A stretch of DNA of 64,000 nucleotides from Streptomyces luomodiensis (GTDB lineage Bacteria > Actinomycetota > Actinomycetes > Streptomycetales > Streptomycetaceae): assembly GCF_031679605.1 (NCBI RefSeq), contig NZ_CP117522.1, positions 3,286,001-3,350,000 of the forward strand, written 5' to 3'. Numbering within the stretch: position 1 is the stretch's first letter; each line of letters begins with the position of its first letter. This document shows, piece after piece, positions 6,707 to 14,961 of this stretch. The translations under genes and the position numbers were made by a program. Under the pieces are notes generated by a model. It did no database searches and was not told where the DNA came from. It saw nothing but the letters and a program-made list of their open reading frames with translations.

Positions 6707-9331
6707 ATGAGCGCACCCCAGTCCGAACCGGCCGCCCCCACCATCGTGCTGGTCGGCCACGGCATGGTCGGCCAGCGGTTCCTCGAGGCGCTCGTCGACC
6801 GGAACGTCACCGAGACCGCCCGTGTCGTGGTGTTCTGCGAGGAGCCCCGGCCGGCCTATGACCGCGTCCAGCTGACCTCGTACTTCTCCGGCCGCACCGC
6901 CGAGGATCTCTCCCTCGTCGAGGACGGCTTCATGGCGCGGCACGGTATCGAGCTGCACCTGGGCGACCCGGCCGAGTCCATCGACCGCGCCGCCCGCACC
7001 GTGACCGCCCGCTCCGGGCTGACCGTCGGCTACGACACGCTGGTGCTGGCCACCGGTTCGTATCCGTTCGTGCCGCCCGTGCCGGGCAAGGACAGCGACG
7101 GCTGCTTCGTCTACCGCACCATCGAGGACCTGCTGGCGATCGAGGAGTACGCCAAGAACTGCGGGTCCGGCGTGGTCGTCGGCGGCGGGCTGCTGGGCCT
7201 GGAGGCGGCGGGGGCGCTGAAGGGGCTCGGGCTGACCACGCACATCGTGGAGTTCAACCCGCGGCTGATGGCCATCCAGGTGGACGAGGGCGGTGGCGCC
7301 GCGCTGCGCCGCACGGTCGAGGACATGGGCCTGATCGTGCACACCGGCGTCGGCGGTAAGGAGATCACGACGGGCGACGACGGCGCGGTCACCGCCATGG
7401 CGCTGTCCGACGGCTCGTCCATCGACACCGACCTCGTGATCTTCTCGGCGGGGGTGCGCCCGCGCGACCAGCTGGCCCGCGACTGCGGTCTGGAGGTCGG
7501 CGAGCGCGGCGGGATCGCGGTGGACGAGCGGTGCCGCACCAGCGATCCGGCGGTGTACGCGATCGGCGAATGCGCGCTGGCCGCCGACGGCCGGGTGTAC
7601 GGGCTGGTGGCGCCCGGCTATGAGATGGCCGAGGTCGCGGCCGGTGAGATCGCGGCCGGCGAGATCGCGGCCACCGCCACCGAGGGGTTCACCGGCGCCG
7701 ACACCTCCACCAAGCTCAAGCTCCTCGGCGTGGACGTGGCCAGCTTCGGCGACGCCCACGGCACCGCCGACGGCTGCCTGGACGTGGTCTACTCCGACTC
7801 CCGCGCGGGCGTCTACAAGAAGCTGGTGGTCGGCGCCGACGGCACCTTGCTCGGCGGGGTGCTGGTCGGCGACGCCGAGGCGTACGGCATGCTGCGGCCG
7901 CTCACCGGTTCGGTGCCGCCGGTCGCCCCCGAGCAGCTGGTGCTCCCGGCGGGGCTGGGCGCGCCCGCCGCCCTCGGGCCGTCCGCGCTTCCGGACGAGG
8001 CGGTCATCTGCAACTGCCACAACGTCACCAAGGGCACGATCCGTTCGGCCGTCACCGACCACCAGTGCACCACCGTCCCGGAGGTGAAGAAGTGCACCAA
8101 GGCGGGCACCGGCTGCGGCAGCTGCGTCAAGGCGCTCACCTCGCTGGTCAACGACGAGCTGGAGGCGAGCGGGGTCAGCGTCGACAAGGGGCTGTGCGGC
8201 TGCTTCGGATACACCCGCGCCGAGCTGTACGAGATCGTCCGCACCCTGCGCATCACCACCTTCGCGCGGCTGCTGGACAGCCACGGCCGTGACGAGGCGC
8301 GGCAGGGCGACGGCTGTGAGGTGTGCAAGCCCGCCGTGGGCTCGATCATCGCCTCGCTGGCCCCGACCGTGGGCGCCAGCGGCTATGTCCTGGACGGCGA
8401 GCAGGCCGCGCTCCAGGACACCAACGACCACTTCCTGGCCAATCTCCAGCGCAACGGGTCGTATTCGATCGTGCCCCGGATTCCCGGCGGGGAGATCACC
8501 CCGGAGAAGCTGATCGTGATCGGCGAGGTGGCCCGGGACTTCGGGCTCTACACGAAGATCACCGGCGGTCAGCGGATCGACCTCTTCGGCGCCCGGGTGG
8601 ACCAGCTGCCGCGGATCTGGGCACGGCTGGTGGACGCGGGGTTCGAATCGGGCCACGCCTACGGCAAGGCGCTGCGCACCGTGAAGTCGTGCGTGGGGCA
8701 GACCTGGTGCCGCTACGGGGTGCAGGACTCCGTCCGGATGGCCATCGACCTGGAGCTTCGCTACCGGGGGCTGCGCGCACCGCACAAGCTGAAGTCGGCC
8801 GTCTCGGGGTGTGCCCGCGAATGCGCGGAGGCGCGCGGCAAGGACTTCGGCGTGATCGCCACCTCCAATGGCTGGAACCTGTACGTGGGCGGCAACGGCG
8901 GCGCCGATCCGCGCCACGCCGATCTGCTCGCCCAGGACCTGGACGACGAGCGGCTGATCCGGCTCATCGACAGGTTCCTGATGTTCTACATCCGCACCGC
9001 GGACCGTCTGGAGCGCACCTCGGCCTGGCTGGAGCGGATCGAGGGCGGTCTGGACCACGTCCGCGAGGTGGTGGTCGACGATTCGCTGGGGCTGTGCGCC
9101 GAGCTGGAGGCGATGATGGCCGACCACGTGGCCGGCTACCGCGACGAGTGGGCCGAGACCCTGAACGACCCGGAGCGGCTGCGGCGCTTCGTCTCCTTCG
9201 TCAACGCGCCCGAAGCGCCGGACCCGACGGTGAAGTTCGTGCCCGAGCGTGACCAGGTCAAGCCGGACCTGACGGTGCTGTCCGGTCCGACCCTGCCCAT
9301 CCGTACTCTCGAAGGGACTGCCAGCCGATGA
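6707..9331 (+). CDS. nirB: Assimilatory nitrite reductase [NAD(P)H], large subunit
   Basis: An 874-residue enzyme reducing nitrite to ammonium with six electrons from NAD(P)H. Order of domains: FAD/NAD(P)-binding (about 10-410), BFD-like [2Fe-2S] domain (CNCHN from about 435 with CGSC near 475), a second Cys-rich BFD-like stretch (CGCFGYTR... CEVCKP), ferredoxin-like half domain, then the siroheme/[4Fe-4S] ligands C-x5-C (CVGQTWC, about 662-668) and C-x3-C (CARECAE, about 702-706). ATG 6707 follows the upstream stop by 2 nt with GGAGG nearby; the longer open frame upstream is a shadow. It overlaps nirD by 4 nt. Confidence 0.95.
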   Translation: MSAPQSEPAAPTIVLVGHGMVGQRFLEALVDRNVTETARVVVFCEEPRPAYDRVQLTSYFSGRTAEDLSLVEDGFMARHGIELHLGDPAESIDRAARTVTARSGLTVGYDTLVLATGSYPFVPPVPGKDSDGCFVYRTIEDLLAIEEYAKNCGSGVVVGGGLLGLEAAGALKGLGLTTHIVEFNPRLMAIQVDEGGGAALRRTVEDMGLIVHTGVGGKEITTGDDGAVTAMALSDGSSIDTDLVIFSAGVRPRDQLARDCGLEVGERGGIAVDERCRTSDPAVYAIGECALAADGRVYGLVAPGYEMAEVAAGEIAAGEIAATATEGFTGADTSTKLKLLGVDVASFGDAHGTADGCLDVVYSDSRAGVYKKLVVGADGTLLGGVLVGDAEAYGMLRPLTGSVPPVAPEQLVLPAGLGAPAALGPSALPDEAVICNCHNVTKGTIRSAVTDHQCTTVPEVKKCTKAGTGCGSCVKALTSLVNDELEASGVSVDKGLCGCFGYTRAELYEIVRTLRITTFARLLDSHGRDEARQGDGCEVCKPAVGSIIASLAPTVGASGYVLDGEQAALQDTNDHFLANLQRNGSYSIVPRIPGGEITPEKLIVIGEVARDFGLYTKITGGQRIDLFGARVDQLPRIWARLVDAGFESGHAYGKALRTVKSCVGQTWCRYGVQDSVRMAIDLELRYRGLRAPHKLKSAVSGCARECAEARGKDFGVIATSNGWNLYVGGNGGADPRHADLLAQDLDDERLIRLIDRFLMFYIRTADRLERTSAWLERIEGGLDHVREVVVDDSLGLCAELEAMMADHVAGYRDEWAETLNDPERLRRFVSFVNAPEAPDPTVKFVPERDQVKPDLTVLSGPTLPIRTLEGTASR

Positions 9332-9717
9332 CCATCGCACCCGAGCGGACCGCGGTCCGCGTGGAACTCCTCATCGACCAGCGGTGGTTCGCGGTCTGTG
9401 AGCTGACCGACCTGATCCCCGGGCGCGGAGTGGCCGCCCTGCTGCCGGACGGCACCCAGGTGGCCGTCTTCCTGGACCGCGCGGGACGGCCGTACGCGAT
9501 CGGCAACCGCGACCCGTTCACCGGCGCCTACGTCCTCTCGCGGGGACTGCTGGGGTCGGCGGGCGGGCGGCCGTTCGTGGCCTCGCCGCTGCTGAAGCAG
9601 CGCTTCGACCTGGAGACGGGGCGGTGCCTGGACGACGAGACGGTCACCGTCCAGGCGTACGCGGCCCGTACGAAGGACGCGGTGTCAGCGCAGGTCGCGT
9701 CAGCGCAGGTCGCGTGA
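9328..9717 (+). CDS. nirD: Assimilatory nitrite reductase, small subunit
   Basis: A 129-residue Rieske-fold small subunit that pairs with NirB. As in other assimilatory NirD proteins, the CxH...CxxH cluster ligands are absent, so it has a structural or docking role. ATG 9328 overlaps the nirB stop (ATGA). The C-terminus is odd: it ends SAQVASAQVA because of a 15-bp tandem duplication, and these last 18 bp overlap the 3' end of the convergent minus-strand gene. Confidence 0.92.
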   Translation: MTIAPERTAVRVELLIDQRWFAVCELTDLIPGRGVAALLPDGTQVAVFLDRAGRPYAIGNRDPFTGAYVLSRGLLGSAGGRPFVASPLLKQRFDLETGRCLDDETVTVQAYAARTKDAVSAQVASAQVA

Positions 9718-10980
9718 GACCAGCAGCCCGCACTGGACGGGGTCGCTCGCACAGCCGGCCAGCCCCGCGGCGAACACGCCCTTCGTCCCGGGGACGCCGG
9801 CGATGCCGAGCACGGTGGACATCTCACTGTGCTGGGTGACCTCGGCGGGCAGCTTCTCGGTCGCCCACTTCGTACCGGTCCAGCGGGACAGCACGGTGTG
9901 CGGGTCGCCCGGGGCCCAGCCGGCGATCCACAGCCGGCCGGCGCCGTCCGCGCCGGCGGCGTTCGCCTCGTCGACGGGCAGCGCGGGCAGTGACCGCCAG
10001 CCGCCGCCGGCCCAGCGGACGGCCATGGTGGCCCCGGCCGCCCGCGGGTCCTCGGTCCGGCCCAGCACATAGACCGTGCCCCGGCCGGCGGCCACGGCGT
10101 GGGTGGCCGACCAGCCGGTCGAGGTCTCGGCGGGGGTGGGCACCTCGCGGACCGTCCAGCCGCCGCCGTCCCAGTGGTACAGCAGCGGGACGGACACCTC
10201 GCCGGTGACGGCGTCGGCGGTGACCCAGACGTCGTCCGGGCCGGTGCCGGTGATGTCCGCGGGCCGCACCTCGCCGCCGCCGGGTGCGGCGGGCAGGGAC
10301 TCCCGCCGCCACTCGGCGCCGGTCCACCGCTCCAGGTAGGAGACCTGGGCGTTGCTCTGCGGGTTCCAGTCGAAGCCGGTCAGCCAGGCCGCCTTGGTAC
10401 CGAACGTGGCGATGTCGCCGACGAAGCTCAGCGACCCCTCGGGGGCGGCGGCGTGGTCGACCCCGGTCCACTTCTCGCCGTCCCAGTGCTGGAGCACGAT
10501 CGGCGCGGAGGCGTTGTCGTCCAGGGTGCCGGCCGCCCAGGCGTCGTCCGGCCCGGAGGCGTCGACCCGCTCCAGCCGCGCGGCCTTGCCGCCGGTGGAC
10601 GCGGCGGCCACATCCGTCCACGCGGTGCCGTCCCAGTGCCTGATCAGGGGGGTGGAGCCGGCGTCGCCGTCCGTCGTCCGGCCCACCGTCCAGGCGTCCT
10701 TCGCGCCGGTCGCGGCGACGCCCCAGAACTCCCGGGAGACGGTCTCGCTCAGCGGTGTCCGCAGCGTCCACGGGGTGGCGGCGCGGGCCGCCGGACCGGA
10801 CGCGGTGCCGGAGGAGGCGGCGGGCGCGGTGCCGGAGGAGGCGGCGGGCGCGGTGCCGGTCGCGGCGTTCGCCTGCGCCCCGAGCGAGCCGAGTGCGATC
10901 GCGCCCACCGCGACCGCCATGCGCAGCCGCTTCCGGCGCGTTCCGGGTCGCCCTGCGGGTCGCCCTGCGTTCTGGGCCAT
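9700..10980 (-). CDS. Secreted six-repeat beta-propeller-like protein
   Basis: A 426-residue protein of unknown function. It begins with a basic region and a signal peptide (MAVAVGAIALGSLGAQANA, cleavage probably after residue ~39), followed by a short Ala/Ser/Gly repeat. The mature part contains six copies of an (H/R)W-x-G-x-x-W motif (HWDGTAW, HWDGEKW, RWTGAEW, HWDGGGW, RWAGGGW, RWTGTKW) at roughly 50-60 residue intervals, which suggests a six-bladed propeller. An ATG just inside a purine-rich leader was chosen. It sits downstream of the sigma-factor pair on the same strand and could belong to its regulon. Its last codons overlap nirD tail to tail. Confidence 0.8.
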   Translation of the reverse strand: MAQNAGRPAGRPGTRRKRLRMAVAVGAIALGSLGAQANAATGTAPAASSGTAPAASSGTASGPAARAATPWTLRTPLSETVSREFWGVAATGAKDAWTVGRTTDGDAGSTPLIRHWDGTAWTDVAAASTGGKAARLERVDASGPDDAWAAGTLDDNASAPIVLQHWDGEKWTGVDHAAAPEGSLSFVGDIATFGTKAAWLTGFDWNPQSNAQVSYLERWTGAEWRRESLPAAPGGGEVRPADITGTGPDDVWVTADAVTGEVSVPLLYHWDGGGWTVREVPTPAETSTGWSATHAVAAGRGTVYVLGRTEDPRAAGATMAVRWAGGGWRSLPALPVDEANAAGADGAGRLWIAGWAPGDPHTVLSRWTGTKWATEKLPAEVTQHSEMSTVLGIAGVPGTKGVFAAGLAGCASDPVQCGLLVSRDLR

Positions 10981-11058
10981 GGTGCTCCTTCTGCTCGGTG
11001 CGGGTTCTCAGAAGGAAATGGCCGCCGGCCGACGGTTCTTACAGGTGGTCCCGGCCGG

Positions 11059-12240
11059 TCATTCGGGGGTCTTCAGCTGCCGGTCGGTCCACCGCGAGCT
11101 GACGGTGGCGGTGTAGTTCACCACGGTGCCCGCCGTGAGCCCCGCCTCGGCGGCCTCGGCGTCCGGCTTGGTCAGCGTCTCCTGCTCGGACAGCAGGGCC
11201 CCGGTCGCCGGGTCCACGATCAGCTCCGACCGTACGGCCCCGTAGCCGGGCCGGTCGGTCGCGGGCAGGGCGAAGCCGACGCCCTTGCGGCCGGTCGGGT
11301 CGGCCACCTCGCCCAGCGACCGGATGCCCGGCAGTTCCGCGATGACGCGGTACGCCGCGGCCCGGACCCCGGCCTTTACCGGCAGGTTGATCAGCTCGGC
11401 CGCCTGCCGCCACATCCACTCGGTGCGGTCGCGGACCTCGCTCCGGCCGTCCTCCTGGTAGAGGTCCGCCAGCACCGCCTTCAGCTCGGCGCTGTCCTCG
11501 GGGAGTTTGCGCAGGTCCTCATAGGTCACGTTGCGCGGGCCCAGGGCGGCGATGCGGTCACCCGAGTTGATCCGGTCCACCGTCGGCCGGCTCTCGGCCC
11601 CGGTGTCGATCCGCAGCCCGAGCTTGCCGCCCGCCCCGGAGTCGGCGAGGGTCAGGTCCTTCGGCGATCCGACGGCCCGCCAGCGCGCCGCGTCCTGCCC
11701 CGTGCGCGGCTCGGTGGTCGCGTCGAGCCCCATGACCATGAGGCTGTCCGTGCCGGACCGTACCCCGAAGGACCGCTGCTGCTTGTCGGAGGTGCGCACC
11801 GCGAAGGTCTCCCCGGACTCGGCGACCACGCCGATCCAGGCCGACCGCGTGGTCACCTGCCAGTACGTGCCCTCCGCCGCGGCGCGGTCCACCCGGTCGG
11901 CCACGGTGAGCAGCGCCAGGCGGCCGTTCTCCGGGGTGTGCCGGGAGCCGTCCGCCGAGGGCCCCGCGGCCGTCCGGGAGCCGTCGCCCGCCGAGCCGCC
12001 GCCCTGGGGCAGGGTGGCGACAAGGACCCCGGCCGCGACCGCCGTCGCCGCGACGGGCAGCACCCAGCGCCGGCTGAACGGGCGGGCGGGCCGGGGGGAT
12101 TCCGGCCCCTCCGGTGCGCCGGCCATGATGGCGGCCAGGTCGCGCCGGGCGCGCTGGGAACCGGCCAGGCGGTCCGGGTCGAGTTCCGGGGGCCGCGCGT
12201 CCGCCAGGGTCTTCATGACATCGGGCCGTTTGCGTGCCAT
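11059..12240 (-). CDS. CU044_5270-type membrane protein, probable partner of the sigma factor
   Basis: A 393-residue protein with a cytoplasmic N-terminus, one transmembrane segment (about residues 59-78) and a large extracytoplasmic domain. Length, layout and position match the actinobacterial CU044_5270 family, which is routinely encoded directly downstream of a sigma-70 family factor. The ATG lies 2 nt after the sigma-factor stop, so the genes form one transcript. By analogy it may be an anti-sigma or surface-sensing partner, but no classical anti-sigma zinc motif is visible and this role is an inference. Confidence 0.82.
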   Translation of the reverse strand: MARKRPDVMKTLADARPPELDPDRLAGSQRARRDLAAIMAGAPEGPESPRPARPFSRRWVLPVAATAVAAGVLVATLPQGGGSAGDGSRTAAGPSADGSRHTPENGRLALLTVADRVDRAAAEGTYWQVTTRSAWIGVVAESGETFAVRTSDKQQRSFGVRSGTDSLMVMGLDATTEPRTGQDAARWRAVGSPKDLTLADSGAGGKLGLRIDTGAESRPTVDRINSGDRIAALGPRNVTYEDLRKLPEDSAELKAVLADLYQEDGRSEVRDRTEWMWRQAAELINLPVKAGVRAAAYRVIAELPGIRSLGEVADPTGRKGVGFALPATDRPGYGAVRSELIVDPATGALLSEQETLTKPDAEAAEAGLTAGTVVNYTATVSSRWTDRQLKTPE

Positions 12241-12241
12241 G

Positions 12242-12778
12242 TCAGTGCTCCTTCACTGTCACTTTCGGGCGCAGGTCTTGAGAGAGTTCGACCGCGTCCA
12301 TGGCCCGCTCCAACCGCCGTCGGGCCCGGTGCAGCCGCACCGAGAACGTGGCGGTGGAACAGCCCAGGACGCGGGCGGCCTGTCTCGGGGCCAGCCCGTG
12401 CCAGGCGACCAGTGTCAGCAACTCGCGGTCGGCGGCGGACAGCCGCGTCAGCGCCTGGAGCGCCACCGCGCGCTCGGTCACATCGGCGGCCACGTCCTGG
12501 ACCTGGGCGCCCGAGGTGATGACGCGCTGGGCCTCCTCGGCGGCCAGGGCGTACTGTCTGCCGTCGCTGCGCCGCAGCTCGCGGACCAGGTTGCGGGCCA
12601 CGCCGAGCAGCCATGGCAGCGGCGGCGTCGGGATGTCCCGCAGCCGCCGCCAGGCGACCGTGAAGGTCTCGCTGGTGATGTCCTCACCGACCTGCCGGCC
12701 CACCAGACTGGCGGCATAGGCGAGCACACGGGGCTGGCACTCCTGGTACAGGTCCCGGAAGCGTTGGGCGTCTCTCAC
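12242..12778 (-). CDS. ECF-type RNA polymerase sigma factor
   Basis: A 178-residue sigma factor. Region 2 occupies about residues 6-70 (FRDLYQECQPRVLAYAASLVG..., with DITSETFTVAWRRL) and region 4 about 115-165 (LSAADRELLTLVAWHGLAPRQAARVLGCSTATFSVRLHRARRRL). It is the first gene of a two-gene operon with the CU044_5270-type membrane protein. The target promoters are unknown; the secreted repeat protein downstream is a candidate. Confidence 0.9.
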   Translation of the reverse strand: MRDAQRFRDLYQECQPRVLAYAASLVGRQVGEDITSETFTVAWRRLRDIPTPPLPWLLGVARNLVRELRRSDGRQYALAAEEAQRVITSGAQVQDVAADVTERAVALQALTRLSAADRELLTLVAWHGLAPRQAARVLGCSTATFSVRLHRARRRLERAMDAVELSQDLRPKVTVKEH

Positions 12779-12882
12779 GCCGTCTCCTCATCTCGGCTCT
12801 CTCACCATGCAGTGGTCGAGGGCCGCGCGTTCTTACACCCGAGGAGAGGGAAATCCGATCCGTGACGGTGCGAGGCGGGCGT

Positions 12883-13474
12883 TCAGCCGGTGGTGCAGGT
12901 GGTCCCGTTGAGGGTGAAGGCGCCGGGCGCGGTATTGGCGCCCACCCAGCTGCCGTTGAGGCCGAACGACACCGAGGCGCCGGCGCCGATCGTGCCGTTG
13001 TACGCGGCGTTAGCCGCCGTGACCTGGGAGCCGGTCTGGGTGACGGTGGCGTTCCAGGCGGAGGTCACCTGCTGGCCGGAGGGGTAGGACCAGGCCACCC
13101 GCCAGCCGCTGATGGCGTCGGTCCCGGTGTTCTTGACCGTGACGTTCGCCGTGAAGCCGGTGTTCCACTGGCTGGTGACGGCATAGGTGACCGCGCAGCC
13201 CGTGGCGGGCCCCGGGTCGCCGCCGCCGTCGCCGGTCCAGCCGAGGGCTTCGGCGATGCCGTCGGAACTGGGAACCGGCGATGGCGGCGTAGGTGCCGCT
13301 CAGCTTGGCGGCGGTGACGGCGGTGCCGTAGTAGGCGCCCTTGGCCTCGGCCAGGTCGCGCAGCACCGGAGCGGCGGCCGCGCTGCCCGGGGTGGCCGGC
13401 CCCAGCAGGAGCGCACTGGCGGCGGCGAGGCCGAGGGCGGCTCTGCGTAAGCTCAGGACTGCATGGGGACGTCC
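12883..13474 (-). pseudogene. GH10 xylanase with CBM2 remnant (internally deleted, frameshifted)
   Basis: Reading leftward, the frame encodes a signal-peptide-like stretch (SLRRAALGLAAASALLL), then the start of a GH10 catalytic domain (LRDLAEAKGAYYGTAVTAAKL...IAGSQF). At about 13264/13265 it jumps to another frame that encodes a short linker and a complete CBM2 ([15 protein letters not shown]... to ...LNGTTCTTG). The roughly 300-residue GH10 core is missing, the join is out of frame, and the only ATG in the right place (13474) is followed by an in-frame stop after three codons. The gene therefore looks dead. It lies back to back with the xylobiose-uptake operon, the expected place for a xylanase. 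The identity of the CBM2 is clear; GH10 is judged from the N-terminal motif only. Confidence 0.75.
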
Positions 13475-13504
13475 CTCTCTCGTCTCTTCACGTGTGATCC
13501 GGTT

Positions 13505-13512
13505 TTCCGGAA
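13505..13512. promoter_or_regulatory. TTCCGGAA palindrome between xylanase remnant and LacI gene
   Basis: A perfect TTCCGGAA (extended TTCCGGAAG) in the divergent intergenic region. The same octamer recurs at 14946-14953 just before the transporter start codon. A shared palindrome in both control regions of one LacI-regulated cluster suggests an operator, although it differs from the CGAA-N-TTCG element reported for BxlR. Confidence 0.4.
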
Positions 13513-13590
13513 GACTTCTGCAAGGTTCCGAGGGTGCGCCCCGGAAAGGTAGAGGCGGGGGTGGCTCCCGTCAACGGAGGAGGCGGAAAA

Positions 13591-14634
13591 ATGGCTACGG
13601 AGAGCAGGGGCACCGAGGGCGGCGCCCGGCCCAAGGTGACGATCACGGCCATCGCCCAGGAGGCCGGGGTGTCGGTGCCCACGGTCTCCCGGGTGGTCAA
13701 CGGACGGTCGGATGTCTCGCCCGAGACCCGGGCCCGGGTCGAGGACCTGCTGCGGCTCCACGGCTACCGCCGCCGCCAGAGCGCGCCCGGCGACCGGGCC
13801 GCCCTGGTGGACCTGGTCTTCAACGACCTGGACAGCCCCTGGGCGGTGGAGATCATCCGGGGCGTGGAGGAGATCGCGCACCAGGACGGGGTAGGCACGG
13901 TGGTCTCGGCGATCCACGGCCGCGCGGGCTCGACCCGGCAGTGGCTGAAGAATCTACGGGCCCGCGCCTCGGACGGGGTGATCCTGGTCACATCCGTACT
14001 GGAGCCGGTGGTCCACGAGGAGCTGCGGCGGCTGAACGTACCGATCGTGGTCGTCGACCCGGCCGGCTCCCCGGCACTGGACGCGCCCACCGTGGGGGCG
14101 ACCAACTGGGCGGGCGGCATGGCCGCCACCGAACACCTGCTGAGCCTCGGCCACCGCCGGATCGGCCTGATCGCCGGTCCGCCGCGGCTGCTGTGCAGCC
14201 GCGCCCGGCTGGACGGCCACCGCGCGGCGCTGGAGGCGGCGGGCGTGCCGTTCGACCCGGCGCTGGTGGCGCAGGGCGACTTCTACCACGAGTCCGGTTT
14301 CCACGGCTGCGATCAGCTGATGGACGCCGACTCCCCGCCCACCGCCGTCTTCGCCTCCAGCGACCAGATGGCCCTGGGCGCGATCGAGGCGCTGCGCCGC
14401 CGGGGCCTGCGGGTTCCGGAGGACGTGAGCATCGTCGGCTTCGACGACCTCCCCGAGGTCCGCTGGTCGGCACCGCCCCTGACCACGGTCCGCCAGCCGC
14501 TGGCGGACATGGGCAAACTGGCGGCCCGTACGGTGCTGCGGCAGGCGCGCGGCGAGGAGATCGAGTCCCCGAGGGTCGAACTGGCCACCCAGTTGGTCGT
14601 CCGCGCCAGCACGGCCCCACCCACGGAGGGCTGA
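13591..14634 (+). CDS. bxlR: LacI-family repressor of the xylobiose operon (BxlR-like)
   Basis: A 347-residue LacI/GalR repressor. The helix-turn-helix is at about residues 12-60 (VTITAIAQEAGVSVPTVSRVVNGRSDVSPETRARVEDLL), followed by the periplasmic-binding-protein-like effector domain with the typical ASSDQMALGAIEALRRRGLRVPEDVSIVGFDDLPE segment. ATG 13591 is preceded by GGAGG; a GTG at 13534 lacks a good ribosome site and would add unrelated residues. It precedes a solute-binding protein, two permeases and a GH3 enzyme in the bxlREFGA order, so xylobiose-type sugars are the expected inducers. Confidence 0.88.
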   Translation: MATESRGTEGGARPKVTITAIAQEAGVSVPTVSRVVNGRSDVSPETRARVEDLLRLHGYRRRQSAPGDRAALVDLVFNDLDSPWAVEIIRGVEEIAHQDGVGTVVSAIHGRAGSTRQWLKNLRARASDGVILVTSVLEPVVHEELRRLNVPIVVVDPAGSPALDAPTVGATNWAGGMAATEHLLSLGHRRIGLIAGPPRLLCSRARLDGHRAALEAAGVPFDPALVAQGDFYHESGFHGCDQLMDADSPPTAVFASSDQMALGAIEALRRRGLRVPEDVSIVGFDDLPEVRWSAPPLTTVRQPLADMGKLAARTVLRQARGEEIESPRVELATQLVVRASTAPPTEG

Positions 14635-14640
14635 CCCCCG

Positions 14641-14680
14641 GCGCCGGGTGCGGCGGTCCAGCGACCGCCGCACCCGGCGC
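14641..14680 (+). terminator. Perfect 18-bp hairpin after bxlR
   Basis: Two 18-nt arms (14641-14658 and 14663-14680) are fully complementary around a 4-nt CAGC loop, 6 nt after the bxlR stop. There is no U tract, as is common for Streptomyces terminators. It separates repressor and transporter transcripts, which fits the separate promoter at 14884. The remainder of the gap up to that promoter is GC-rich and shows nothing further that I can interpret. Confidence 0.75.
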
Positions 14681-14883
14681 ACCGAACCGGACCCCGACCA
14701 CGCACCCGGCGCGGCCGGGGCCACCGCGCTCCTGGACCGGGCCTCGGTCTCGGCGCCGAGGCCGAGACCCCAGTTGGGGGCACACCACCGCGCCGGAAAG
14801 CACCACCGGCCCACCCGCCCGCTCCGCCCCCACGCCGCACGGCTCCCGCCCCCGACGCGGGGCCGGACCCGTTGCGCCAACCC

Positions 14884-14912
14884 TTGACACCGCGTCAGCG
14901 CCCCCATACCTT
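14884..14912 (+). promoter_or_regulatory. Probable promoter of bxlEFGA
   Basis: TTGACA at 14884-14889 and TACCTT at 14907-14912 are separated by 17 bp. The start codon at 14962 and the TTCCGGAA palindrome lie downstream, so a bound repressor would block transcription. Confidence 0.55.
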
Positions 14913-14945
14913 CCACGCAACCGCTTCCGAGAATTATCGGGCTAC

Positions 14946-14953
14946 TTCCGGAA
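14946..14953. promoter_or_regulatory. TTCCGGAA palindrome covering the bxlE ribosome site
   Basis: Second copy of the octamer found at 13505, located 8 bp before the bxlE ATG. Its right half (GGAAG) is also the only ribosome-binding-site candidate for bxlE. It is preceded by the repressor-like sequence AACCGCTTCC. Confidence 0.4.
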
Positions 14954-14961
14954 GGCACACG

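Noticed and set aside
3426..6716. 1096-codon minus-strand open frame
   Set aside because: It lies antisense to the P450 and FAD-oxidoreductase genes and is an artefact of high GC; the composition is Arg/Gly/His-rich without family motifs.
10099..12519. 806-codon plus-strand open frame
   Set aside because: Shadow of the secreted protein and CU044_5270 genes; no recognisable domain.
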